Assembly: GCA_963816925.1 (NCBI GenBank)
Contig: CAWFMY010000018.1
Location: 1 to 64,000, forward strand
Reading direction: 5' to 3'
From: CAIWHR01 sp963816925
Lineage (GTDB): Bacteria; Pseudomonadota; Gammaproteobacteria; Burkholderiales; Casimicrobiaceae
DNA length: 64,000 nt
Numbering within the stretch: position 1 is the first letter of the stretch; each line of letters opens with the position of its first letter. Positions 46,095 to 55,316 of this stretch are shown here, piece after piece. The position numbers and the translations under genes were made by a program. A model generated the notes under the pieces. That model did no database searches and had not been told where the DNA came from. It saw nothing but the letters and a program-made list of their open reading frames with translations.

Positions 46095-47964
46095 ATGTGC
46101 GGCATCACCGGCTATTTCTCCGACGATCCCCGGGCGCGCGCGGCATTGCCGGCGATGACGGCCGCGCTTGCGCATCGCGGCCCCGATGACGACGGTTTCT
46201 TCTTCGACGGACCGGTCGGACTCGGCTTTCGCCGGCTGTCGGTGATCGACATCGCAGGCAGCCACCAGCCGCTCGTCTCCGCCGACGGCGCGATCGCCGT
46301 CGTCTTCAACGGCGAGATCTACAATTTCCGCGCACTGCGGCACGAGCTCGCGGCCGCCGGACACGTCTTCGTCACGCAGGGCGACGGCGAAGTGCTGGTC
46401 CACGGCTGGAAGGCCTGGGGCCCGCGGATGCTCGACCGGTTGGCCGGCATGTTCGCGTTCGCGCTGTGGGACCGTGGCCGGCGCGAGCTGTTCCTCGCGC
46501 GCGACCATTTCGGCGTCAAGCCGCTCTACTACGGGTGGCACGATGGCGCGCTGGCGTTCGGCTCGGAGCTGAAGGCGTTGCGCCTGTTTCCCGGGCTGCC
46601 GCACGCGATCGACGTCGACGCGCTCGCGCTGTACCTCGAGTGCCAGTACATCCCCGCGCCGCGCAGCGTCTATCGCGCGATCCGCAAGCTCCCCGCCGGC
46701 CATTGGCTGTCGGTCAAGGAGGGCGCGCTCACCACCGGCGAATTCTGGCGGCCGTCCTACGTGCCGAAGCACGATTTTCCGGAATCGATCGCCCTCGAAC
46801 AGCTCGACGCCCGTCTCGCGCGTTCCGTCGAATCGATGCTCGTCGCCGACGTGCCGCTCGGCGCGTTCGTGAGCGGCGGCGTCGACTCGGGCGTCGTGGC
46901 GGCGATGGCGACACGAATTTCCGGCCGCGCCCTCGACACGTTCAACCTCGGCTTCACCGGTACGGATGTCGGCAGCGAACATGCGGAAGCGGATCGCGTC
47001 GCGAGGCACATCGGCAGCCGGCATCACTGCCTGATGCTCTCGCCCGACGATGTGCTGCCCGCGCTCGACCGCTGGGTCGACGTGTTCGACGAGCCCTTCG
47101 GCGACCAGGCCGCGCTGCCGACCATGCTCCTCGCGGAATTCGCGCGGCGCGACGTGACCGTCGTGCTGACGGGCGAAGGCGCCGACGAGGTCTTCGGCGG
47201 CTATTCGAATTACTCGAAGCGGCTGCGCGAGGAGCGCCTGACCCGGGTGCTCGGCGCGCGCGGCTCCCCGTTCGCGTGGCTCGCCCGCCGCCTCCCGCCG
47301 CGCCTCGCGCGCGACCGGATCGTCAAGGCCGCGGCCGAACCGCCCTCGCGGCGGTATGCGACCATTCCGAACATCTTCGATTCGCTGCTGCGCGCCGAGT
47401 ATTTCACGCCGGCGCTTCGCCGCGGCTGCGCGCGCGCGCATCGCGGACCATGCCGAGGCGATCTACGACACTTGCGACTCGCCCGCGTATCTCGATCGTC
47501 TGCTCGACATCGACGCCCGGCTGTGGCTCCCCGACGACCTCCTGGCGAAAGTCGACCGCGCGACGATGGCGTTCTCGCTGGAAGCCCGCGTGCCGTATCT
47601 CGACCACGAATTCTACGGCTGGTGCGCGCGCCTCGATCCGTCGCTCAAGGTGCGCGGCGGCGAGCGCAAGCATCTTCTCAAGTCGCTCGCCGGGCGCTAC
47701 CTGCCGCGCGACATCGTCCATCGCGAAAAGCAGGGCTTCATGATGCCGCTCGAACGCTGGCTTGCGCGCGAGCTCAAGGACGATGTCGCGCGCGCGCTCG
47801 GGCCGCAGGGGCTCGCGCGCCGCGGGCTCGTTCGCCCCGAAGCCGTCGCGCGACTGCTGGCCGAGCATGCGGCGGGCCGGAAGAACCACGCGATGCGCCT
47901 CTGGGTGCTGCTGATCCTCGAGCGCTGGTTCGCGCGCTACGAGCCCGATTTCGCATTGCAGTGA
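46095..47964 (+). CDS. Asparagine synthase-like amidotransferase, copy 1 (frameshifted)
   Basis: A glutamine-hydrolysing, AsnB-type protein of about 620 residues. The N-terminal glutaminase has the nucleophile Cys2 ('MCGITGYFSD') and 'ALAHRGPDDDGFFF'. The synthetase domain has the PP-loop 'LGAFVSGGVDSGVVAAMA' and 'VVLTGEGADEVFGGYSNYSK'. The C-terminal frame has 'LLAKVDRATMAFSLEARVPY' and 'EKQGFMMPLERWL'. A break near 47430 fits one extra base. Such genes in glycan clusters amidate uronic acids or other sugar acids rather than making asparagine. This one sits between two GT4 genes. Confidence 0.9.
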
Positions 47965-49072
47965 AACCAGCTGTCGATCGTTCACACCGAGAACTCCTGC
48001 GGCTGGGGCGGGCAGGAGATTCGCATCCTGACGGAGGCGCGCGGGTTTCTCGATCGCGGCCATCGCGTCACGCTGGTCGCGCCGGGCGAGGCGCCGATCG
48101 CGGATGCGGGCGAGCGGCAAGGCGTGCCCGTCTTCCGCCTCGACATCCGCCGGAAGCGGCCTGTCGAATCTCGTCGCGCTGCGCCGCTGGCTCGCGGAAC
48201 GGCGCGCGCAGATCGACGTCCTCAACACGCACAGCTCGACGGACAGCTGGCTCGGCGCAATTGCCTGCGCGACGATGCGCGGCGCGCCGCCCATCGTGCG
48301 CACGCGCCACGTGTCGACGACCATCCGCAACCGCCCGACCACGCGCTGGCTCTACACTCGCGCCACGGCGCACATCGTGACCACCGGCGAGGCGCTGCGG
48401 ATCCAGCTCGCGCGCGACAACGGCGTGCCGCTCGAGCGGATGACGTCGATCCCGACCGGCATCGATCTTGCACGCTTCGTCCCCGGCGACGCAGCAGCCG
48501 CGCGCGCGCGGCTCGGCCTGCCGCCACGGCCGACGATCGGCATCGTCGCCACGCTGCGTGATTGGAAAGGGCACGACGTGCTGTTCGAGGTGCTCGCGCG
48601 CGAACGCGCTGCGTGGAGCGCGTGGAACGTCGTCGTCGTCGGCGACGGCCCCTATCGCGACCGGCTCGATGCGCAGCTCGCCGCGCTCGATCTCGCCGAT
48701 CGCGTTCGTTTCGCCGGCCAGCAGGAAGACGTCGTGCCGTGGCTGCAGGCACTCGACCTCTTCGCGCTTCCGTCGTGGGGCGAGGAAGGCGTGCCGCAGG
48801 CGATCATGCAGGCGATGGCGTGCGGCATTCCCGTCGTGTCGACGACCGTCGGCGCGATACGGGAAGCCGTCGAGGACGGCGTGACCGGCATCATCGTGCC
48901 CCCGCGCGACGCGACGGCCCTCGGCGCGGCCCTCGCGCGGCTGCGCGACGACGCCTCGATGCGCGAACGTTTCGCCAGCGCGGGCCGTGAACGCGCCACG
49001 CGTGATTTCGGGCTCGACCGGATGCTCGACCGGATGGAAGCGGTCTTCCGCGCCGTGCTGGAGACACGCTGA
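47961..49072 (+). CDS. Glycosyltransferase family 4 (two frameshifts)
   Basis: A GT4 enzyme of about 370 residues. The N-terminal segment reads 'LSIVHTENSCGWGGQEIRIL' and 'GHRVTLVAPGEAPIADAG', and the second part starts around 'GLSNLVALRRWLAERRAQID'. Later motifs are 'IPTGIDLARFVPGD', 'TIGIVATLRDWKGHDVLFEV', 'NVVVVGDGPYRDRLDAQL' and 'PSWGEEGVPQAIMQAMACGI'. The start is probably the GTG at 47961 overlapping the previous stop. One extra G near 47970 must be removed to join it, and another base near 48160. Both breaks fit insertions. It lies between the two asparagine-synthase-like genes. Confidence 0.86.
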
Positions 49073-49074
49073 TC

Positions 49075-50904
49075 ATGTGCGGGATCGCCGGCTTCTTCGG
49101 ACAGCGCGTCATGCCGCCGGCGCAGGTCGAGCGGATGATGACGGCGCTGCGCCAGCGCGGCCCGGACGCCGAGCACATGCGCTTCTGGTCCGCCGAACTC
49201 GCGCCGTCGACGGCGGCGGCGCCGAACGCGCTTCTGCATACGCGGCTGTCGATCATCGATCCGCGGCCGGAAGCCGACCAGCCGATGGACAACGGGACCG
49301 GCGACGTGTGGATCTCGTACAACGGCGAAGCCTACGACTGGGCGGCGGACGCCGAGACGCTGAAGGCGGCCGGCTACGTCTTTCGCACGCGTTCCGACAC
49401 CGAATTCATCCTGCATGCCTACGAGCACTGGGGAATCGATTTCGTAACGCGGCTCCGCGGCATGTTCGCGATCGCGATCCTCGATCTCCGGCAGCGCGCC
49501 CTCTACGTGATCCGCGACCGGCTGGGCCTGAAGCCCGTCGTCTACGCGCATCGCGACGACGGCTTCGCGTTCGCCTCGACCACCCGCGCGCTGCTGCCGT
49601 GGCTGCCGCGCGATGCGCGGCAGTTCGCCGCCGACGGCATCGACGCGTATCTCGCGCACCGGACGATTCCCGCGCCGCGCACGATCTTCGAAAACATCCG
49701 GCGCCTGCCGCCCGCGCACTGGCTGCGCTACGACCTCGCGTCCGGCCAGCTCGAAATGCGCGAATACTGGCGGCCGGAACCGTCCTCCGAACCGTGGCTG
49801 CCCACGCTCGACGCGGCGATCCGCATGCGCACGGTCGCCGACCGTCCGCTGGGGCTCTTCCTGTCGTCGGGCATCGATTCCTCGGCCATCGCCTGCAGGC
49901 TCGCGGCGATGGGCTTCAACCGGCTGCAGAGCTTCACCGCCGCCTTTCCCGGCACGCCGTTCGACGAGAGCGCGCTGGCGCGCGCCGCGGCGGACCGCCT
50001 CGGCTTTCCCAATCTCGCGATCACGATTCCGGCCGGCATCGGCGACGATTTCGCGCGTCTCGTCGCCGACCTCGACGAGCCGTTCGCCGATCCGTCGTGC
50101 GTGCCCACCTGGTATCTCGCGCGTGAAACGACGCGCCATGTGAAAGTCGTGCTGGGCGGCGACGGCGGCGACGAGCTTTTCGGCGGCTACAAGCGCTACG
50201 CGAAGCACCTGCGCACGCGCTGGCGGCGCGGCATCGCGCTGCCGGGATTGCGCGCGCCCGCGGGAATCGGCGGCGGCGGCTGGCAACGCGCCCTCGAGGA
50301 AATACGGCTCGACTGGCGTGCGGCCTACACGCTGCGGTTCTCCGGCTTCACGCCGGGCGAGCGTGCCTTCTTCGCGCCCGAGGCGGCGCCACCCGCGCAC
50401 TACTGGCGCATGCCGGACACCGCGGAGGCCGGGATCGAAACGCTGCTCGAGATCGACCGCCTCAACTATCTTCCCGACTACATCCTGCGCAAGGCCGACC
50501 TCTGCACGATGGCGCACGGCCTCGAGATGCGCGCGCCGTTCCTCGATCATCGCTTCGTCGGCGCCGTGTTGGCGCTGTCGCGCGAGGAGCGGTTCACCGC
50601 GCCACCGCGGAAGCTGCTGGCGCCCGCGATGGCCGCGCTCGGCGACCTCGATCCGTTCGCGCGCAAGAAGCGCGGCTTCAATCCGCCGCTCGCGGGCTGG
50701 CTCGAGGGCGATCTCGCGCCGCGGATGAGGGGTCTTGGCGGCCGGCTTGCGCAGTTGTCCAACGGCCTGCTCGAGGCGACGCGCATCGACGCGTTCGTGG
50801 CCGCCTGGCGCAACGGAAGGCCGGGATTCGCCGAGCAAGTGCTGCAGCTCCTGCTGCTCGACGAATCGCTGCACCAGCTCGCCGCCCTGGCGGCGGCGGA
50901 TTGA
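49075..50904 (+). CDS. Asparagine synthase-like amidotransferase, copy 2
   Basis: A 609-residue intact AsnB-type protein. Cys2 in 'MCGIAGFFGQRV' is the glutaminase nucleophile; 'LRQRGPDAEHMRFWS' and 'YNGEAYDWAADAETLKAAGY' follow. The PP-loop is 'LGLFLSSGIDSSAIACRLAA' and a downstream motif 'VVLGGDGGDELFGGYKRYAK' is complete. It resembles copy 1 only at the family level (different spacing and motifs), so the two are not a recent duplication. It follows the GT4 stop by two bases and probably amidates a sugar acid or transfers nitrogen in glycan assembly. The substrate is unknown. Confidence 0.92.
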   Translation: MCGIAGFFGQRVMPPAQVERMMTALRQRGPDAEHMRFWSAELAPSTAAAPNALLHTRLSIIDPRPEADQPMDNGTGDVWISYNGEAYDWAADAETLKAAGYVFRTRSDTEFILHAYEHWGIDFVTRLRGMFAIAILDLRQRALYVIRDRLGLKPVVYAHRDDGFAFASTTRALLPWLPRDARQFAADGIDAYLAHRTIPAPRTIFENIRRLPPAHWLRYDLASGQLEMREYWRPEPSSEPWLPTLDAAIRMRTVADRPLGLFLSSGIDSSAIACRLAAMGFNRLQSFTAAFPGTPFDESALARAAADRLGFPNLAITIPAGIGDDFARLVADLDEPFADPSCVPTWYLARETTRHVKVVLGGDGGDELFGGYKRYAKHLRTRWRRGIALPGLRAPAGIGGGGWQRALEEIRLDWRAAYTLRFSGFTPGERAFFAPEAAPPAHYWRMPDTAEAGIETLLEIDRLNYLPDYILRKADLCTMAHGLEMRAPFLDHRFVGAVLALSREERFTAPPRKLLAPAMAALGDLDPFARKKRGFNPPLAGWLEGDLAPRMRGLGGRLAQLSNGLLEATRIDAFVAAWRNGRPGFAEQVLQLLLLDESLHQLAALAAAD

Positions 50905-50959
50905 TCGGCTCGGTTATCATGGCGGCAGGCGGGCGTCGATCCGGAATTTCCCGCCGGAT

Positions 50960-52222
50960 ATGACGACGATGTCCGCGCCTGCTCCTGCTCCATCGATTCG
51001 CGCCGCCTTGTGGACGGGCGCTCTCGTGTTCGCGTGCCTTTTCGTCGGCACGCTCCCCTTCTACCACCTGCTCTCCGTGCGCTCCGCCACGCTGGGCCTC
51101 GCCGCGCTCCTCACGTTCATCGCCGGCGGCTGGCGCGAAATGCCGAGGCTGCCCCTCATCGCCGGCTGGGCGGCGTGGATGGTGATGGCGGGAATATCGG
51201 TCGTCTACGCGCAGCATCGCTTCGTGTCGCTGAGCGAATACCGCTACGAAGTCCTCTACACGTTCGGCACGTGGGCGACGTGGTACACGCTCGCGCGCCG
51301 GCGCGACGGCGCGCGCTGGCTGGGCCGCGTGCTGATCGTGGTGACCGTCGTCGCGCTGATCCTCGGCATCGCGCAGTTCGTGCCGGGCCAGGCGTGGTTC
51401 GATTTCGGCCGCTTCGGCGACGTCGGGACGGTGTCGACGTTCCTGATCACCGTGCTGCCCCTGTTCCTGCTCTTCGCGCTGCGCTCCAAACCGCATTCGG
51501 CCACGCGCGCCGGCGCGCTGGTCATGGCGGCCTGCTGCCTCGGTGCCGGCTTCATGACGCTCAATCGGACGTTCTGGCTCGCGGCGGCGGTCGAAATCAC
51601 CATCTTCGCGCTTTTTTCGATGCGCTACTGGGACTCGCGTTTCCGCACGGCGTCGATGCTCGCCGTCGGTGCGCTCGTCGCGGCGCTCGCCCTGTTTCAG
51701 GTGTTCACCGCGTCCGAATCGCGCATCGCGCTCGCGGCGCCGGGCACCGGCGTGTGGGAATTCCTGTCCGAGGATCCGCGGGGCGACCTGTGGCGCTTCG
51801 CCACGACGCGGATCGCCGAGCATCCGTGGATCGGCGCCGGGCTCGGCAAGTGGTCGTCGCGCGAGGCATTCGTCGCTCATTTCAACGATCCGCTGCTGAT
51901 GCATGCCCACAACATGTTCCTCAACCGCGCGCTCGAGACCGGTCTGCCGGGCCTTCTCGCGCTGCTCCTGCTGCTGGGCCAGGTGGCGATCGCGTTCCGG
52001 CGCGTGGCGCGCAGCAGCGACCCCGGCATCGCAGCGATCGGCGCGGCCGGCCTCGCCCTCGTCGCAGGCGTCGTCGCCAAGAACCTGACCGACGATTTCT
52101 TCGTGCGGCAGAACGCGCTCCTGTTCTGGTCGCTGGTCGGCGCGGGCCTCGGCGCGGCCGCGGCGCGGCAGGAAGCGTCGCGCGCGGAATTGGCGCTGAC
52201 GCAGCGCGGCTTCTCGGGCTGA
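50960..52222 (+). CDS. O-antigen ligase / polymerase-like membrane protein
   Basis: A 420-residue protein with about ten membrane segments of the O-antigen ligase (WaaL/Wzy, PF04932) type, acting at the periplasmic face to ligate or polymerise undecaprenyl-linked glycans. The Wzy_C region includes 'DPRGDLWRFATTRIAEHPWI', 'GAGLGKWSSREAFVAHFNDP' and 'LLMHAHNMFLNRALETGLPG', with the conserved His in the large periplasmic loop. 'NLTDDFFVRQNALLFWSLVG' follows. It ends the glycan part of the run. Ligase and polymerase cannot be separated from sequence. Confidence 0.86.
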   Translation: MTTMSAPAPAPSIRAALWTGALVFACLFVGTLPFYHLLSVRSATLGLAALLTFIAGGWREMPRLPLIAGWAAWMVMAGISVVYAQHRFVSLSEYRYEVLYTFGTWATWYTLARRRDGARWLGRVLIVVTVVALILGIAQFVPGQAWFDFGRFGDVGTVSTFLITVLPLFLLFALRSKPHSATRAGALVMAACCLGAGFMTLNRTFWLAAAVEITIFALFSMRYWDSRFRTASMLAVGALVAALALFQVFTASESRIALAAPGTGVWEFLSEDPRGDLWRFATTRIAEHPWIGAGLGKWSSREAFVAHFNDPLLMHAHNMFLNRALETGLPGLLALLLLLGQVAIAFRRVARSSDPGIAAIGAAGLALVAGVVAKNLTDDFFVRQNALLFWSLVGAGLGAAAARQEASRAELALTQRGFSG

Positions 52223-52353
52223 GTCGGGGACGATATACTGCGCCGGTCGCTCTCGCCGCGTTGCTCTTTTCACCGTCGGCGCGCGCATCCTCGAGCCCGT
52301 TGTCCGGGGGCTCCCTCATCGAGACTCGCGGCCCGGCCGTCGCGCAAACTCCC

Positions 52354-52965
52354 ATGCAAGACATTCCACTGCTGATCCTGGCGGTCACCGTATCCGCTTA
52401 CTGGCTGGGCGTGGGCCGGATGGTCGTGCGCAACCGGCGCAAGACGCGCCACGACGTCGGCCTCGTCCCGCAGCAGCGAAAGGAACGGCTGATGTGGCTC
52501 GTCTGGGTTCCGCTCGTCGCCGCCTGGATCGCGCTGCCGTGGATCGCGCTGGATAGAGCCGGCGCGCCGTGGGGCGTGCCGAACATCGACGGACCGGCGT
52601 ATGGCCTGTTGCGCTGGGCGGCGGCGCTCGTCGCGATCGCGTGCTTTGCGGCCACCGCGCGCTGCTGGGTGCGCATGGGCGAGCACTGGCGGATGGACGT
52701 CGCGCTCGACGAAAAGACCGAGCTCATCACCGACGGCCCGTTTCAGCGGATCAGGCACCCGATCTACGCGTATCAGGCGCTGCTGATCGTGTGCTCCGCC
52801 GTCGTTCTGCCGACGCCGCCGATGGTGGCGCTCGCCGCCATCCATATCGCGCTCGTCAATCTCAAGGCGCGCAACGAGGAACGGCACCTGCTCGCGAGCC
52901 ACGGCGAAACGTACGCGCGCTACGTCGAGCGCACCGGACGCTTCTGGCCGCGTTTCGGAGCGTAG
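52354..52965 (+). CDS. Isoprenylcysteine carboxyl methyltransferase-like membrane protein
   Basis: A 203-residue membrane methyltransferase of the ICMT/PEMT-like family that binds SAM within the membrane. Five hydrophobic segments are visible. The catalytic C-terminal part has 'LITDGPFQRIRHPIYAYQAL', containing the conserved R-H-P-x-Y, and 'NLKARNEERHLLASHGETYA' with the paired acidic residues and 'RYVERTGRFWPRF'. Bacterial homologues methylate small lipids or unknown acceptors. It begins the lipid-oriented half of the run, upstream of the hydrolase/acyltransferase trio. ATG 52354 is the start that fits the family. Confidence 0.85.
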   Translation: MQDIPLLILAVTVSAYWLGVGRMVVRNRRKTRHDVGLVPQQRKERLMWLVWVPLVAAWIALPWIALDRAGAPWGVPNIDGPAYGLLRWAAALVAIACFAATARCWVRMGEHWRMDVALDEKTELITDGPFQRIRHPIYAYQALLIVCSAVVLPTPPMVALAAIHIALVNLKARNEERHLLASHGETYARYVERTGRFWPRFGA

Positions 52966-53061
52966 AAGACGTTGCCCCGCCCCGACGTGCCACAACGCAC
53001 GACAATTCGCCTGGTGCGCGCCTCCGCCCAATCCACCCGCCTCCGCAACCGCGTCCGCCGC

Positions 53062-54004
53062 ATGGCCGCGAGGGCCGCGGCCCTCGCCGTGTGTGCTGCC
53101 ACCCTCGCGCTGCCGTGCTTCGGCGCGGAGACACCGCAGGTCGCGCTCGCGGACCTCGATTGCGACACGCCTTTCGGCGCACGATATCCGCGACGTGCTC
53201 GCGCCGGCGCCCGCGCCGCGAATCATCGTGATTTCGGGAAGCTTCGATCTCGTCACGATGGATTCCTTCGCGCGGTTTTTGGTTGCCATGGGCTATCCCG
53301 CGGAGCGCATCCGCAATCCGGCCGACGGCGCGTGGTCCTACTCGAGCGCCGGCTCGAGCGCCGCCCTTGCCGGAATGCTGGCCTGGCACTACGAGCGCGA
53401 CGGCATGATGCCGCTGCTGATCGGCTACAGCGGCGGCGGGATGCTGGCGGTGCGAACGCTGCATGAGCTCGCCGGCGCATTCGCGAGCCACGTCACGGTT
53501 GTCGACGCGCTGACGGGCCAGAAGTTGTCGCGGGACACGATCGTCGATCCCGCGAGCGGACGCGAGAGGCCGGCGCTCGGATTGAAGGTGCCGTATGCCT
53601 GCGCGCTCGCCACCGGCACGCTGCCGCGGCTGCTGCTGGGGCAGTGGACCATGGTCGGGAAACTGCACGACGTCCCCGACACCGTCGACGAATTCACCGG
53701 GTACGTGATCCCGTGGGACCCCATCGCCGGCACGTTTCCCGGGTCCGCGCAGTACGCGGCGACCGGCTCGGCGCACGTACGCAACGTGACGCTGCCCGCG
53801 AGTTATCGCCACGTCGACCTGCCGCGCACGGAACAGCTCGCGGAAAATGCCGTCACCCGCGCGTGGATCGACGGCTACCGTCCGGAATCCCCGCCGACGT
53901 TTCCCGCCGCTGCCGTCGACGTCACGAACATCGTGCACGCCGCCGACATCTGGCACAGCGTCGCGGCGCACTGGTGCCGCGAGGCGAAGCGATTGGCCCG
54001 CTGA
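53062..54004 (+). CDS. Exported alpha/beta-hydrolase-like protein, paralogue 1 (frameshifted)
   Basis: A protein of about 313 residues with a signal peptide ('MAARAAALAVCAATLALPCF', cut near 'GAE'). After a break near 53172, consistent with one extra base, the frame reads 'AHDIRDVLAPAPAPRIIVIS' and 'FARFLVAMGYPAERIRNPAD'. A nucleophile elbow 'LIGYSGGGMLAVRTLHELAG' (G-x-S-x-G) suggests an esterase, lipase or acyl-transferring hydrolase. 'DTIVDPASGRERPALGL' and 'VPDTVDEFTGYVIPWDP' recur almost unchanged in the paralogue at 55313. It is followed after 10 bases by the condensation-type gene. I do not recognise a named family. Confidence 0.7.
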
Positions 54005-54014
54005 GGGTGCGACG

Positions 54015-55316
54015 ATGAAGGGCCGGCTCAACATCTTCCAGGCGACGATGCTGCGGTGGCGTGAATTGCACCCGTACAACGCCGTGCACGTCGTGCGCGT
54101 CGTCGCGCCGCTCGAGACGCCGCGGCTCACCCGCGCCGTCGACGACGTCTTTGCCGCCCGCGGACTGGCCGGCTTCGCGCTCGACGCCCGGCATCGGCGC
54201 TACGAATACAAGGGAGGCGCCGCGAAGACGGCTCTCGAAGTGCTTGCGGGCGGTCAGGATCCGTCCGAGGTCCTGCGCGCCGCGATGGAACGCGGGATCA
54301 ACCTGCGATTTCCACCCGATGGCGCCACGGATCCGTTCCATTTCTTCGCGGTCGATGCCGGAACGTCGTTTCATTTCGGCGTGGCGTACGACCATGTCGT
54401 TGCCGGCGGCGATTCGATCGTCGGCTTGCTTGCCGACATCGTCGCTCGCTATGCGGGCCGCACGGCGGTCGCGCCGCCCCCGTCGCTCTATCCCGGCACG
54501 GGCGGCCCGGTCTTCCTGCGCAACGCCGGTTACATGCTTGCGGGATTGGCCGCCGTCCCGTCGATCATGGCAAGCGCGCGCCGCTCGCTCCGGCCCCGCT
54601 ACCCGCGCGGCAACGACCGGCAGATCGCATTCGCGACCGTCCGGATCGCAGCGTCAGGCGCGGCGGCGATCTCGCGCGCCGCGCGCGCCTGGGGCGTCAC
54701 CCGCGCCGACCTCATGATGGCGCTCCTCATGAAAGCGATCGCGCCCATCGCGGGAGATGCGCGGCACGACGAGCGGCGCCGCGAGATCGGCATCGCATCG
54801 ATCATCAACATACGCCGCGAATTCGGGACGAGCACCGACGCTTCGTTCGGCCAGTTCCTGAGCTCGTTTCGCTATGCGCATCCGGTGCCGCGCGGCGTCG
54901 CGCTCGAGCAGGTCGCGCGGGACGTTCACCGCGAGACGTCGCGCGTGCGCCGCCGCAAGCTCTACCTGCAGACGCTGATCGCGCTGGCCGGAATGGTGCT
55001 GCTGTGGCCGCGCCTCACGCCGTCGCAGCGCGCCAATGTCGACGCCAAGAATTACCCGGCGTGGGCCGGATACACGCCGCTCGATGTCGACGCTCTCTGG
55101 CCGAATGCGGACGGGATTGCGGCCCCCTCGGAGTATCTGCGCGCCGTGTCGACGGGGCCCGCGTCGCCGCTCATCGTCGCCGCCACCACGGCCGGCGGCA
55201 TGTTGCATATCGGACTGTCCTACCGAATTGCCGCCTACACGGCCGAAGACATCGCTAGAATAGCCGCCGCGCTGACAGACGGCGCCCGCACCCTCGAAAC
55301 ATCATTCGGCCCATGA
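54015..55316 (+). CDS. Condensation-domain / WS-DGAT-like acyltransferase
   Basis: A 433-residue protein with the two-lobe fold expected of condensation-type acyltransferases (NRPS C domain, PapA, wax-ester synthase). The active-site-like motif is 'AYDHVVAGGDS' with His127, a variant of HHxxxDG in which the first His is Asp and the Asp is displaced. 'LNIFQATMLRWRELHPYNAV' begins the protein and 'IASIINIRREFGTSTDASFG' and 'FGQFLSSFRY' resemble the 'DFGxG'-side latch. No membrane segment is certain, although 'LYLQTLIALAGMVLLW' is hydrophobic. It lies between two paralogous hydrolase-like genes, with its stop overlapping the ATG of the second. It may join an acyl chain to an alcohol or amine; the substrate is unknown. 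Confidence 0.7.
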   Translation: MKGRLNIFQATMLRWRELHPYNAVHVVRVVAPLETPRLTRAVDDVFAARGLAGFALDARHRRYEYKGGAAKTALEVLAGGQDPSEVLRAAMERGINLRFPPDGATDPFHFFAVDAGTSFHFGVAYDHVVAGGDSIVGLLADIVARYAGRTAVAPPPSLYPGTGGPVFLRNAGYMLAGLAAVPSIMASARRSLRPRYPRGNDRQIAFATVRIAASGAAAISRAARAWGVTRADLMMALLMKAIAPIAGDARHDERRREIGIASIINIRREFGTSTDASFGQFLSSFRYAHPVPRGVALEQVARDVHRETSRVRRRKLYLQTLIALAGMVLLWPRLTPSQRANVDAKNYPAWAGYTPLDVDALWPNADGIAAPSEYLRAVSTGPASPLIVAATTAGGMLHIGLSYRIAAYTAEDIARIAAALTDGARTLETSFGP

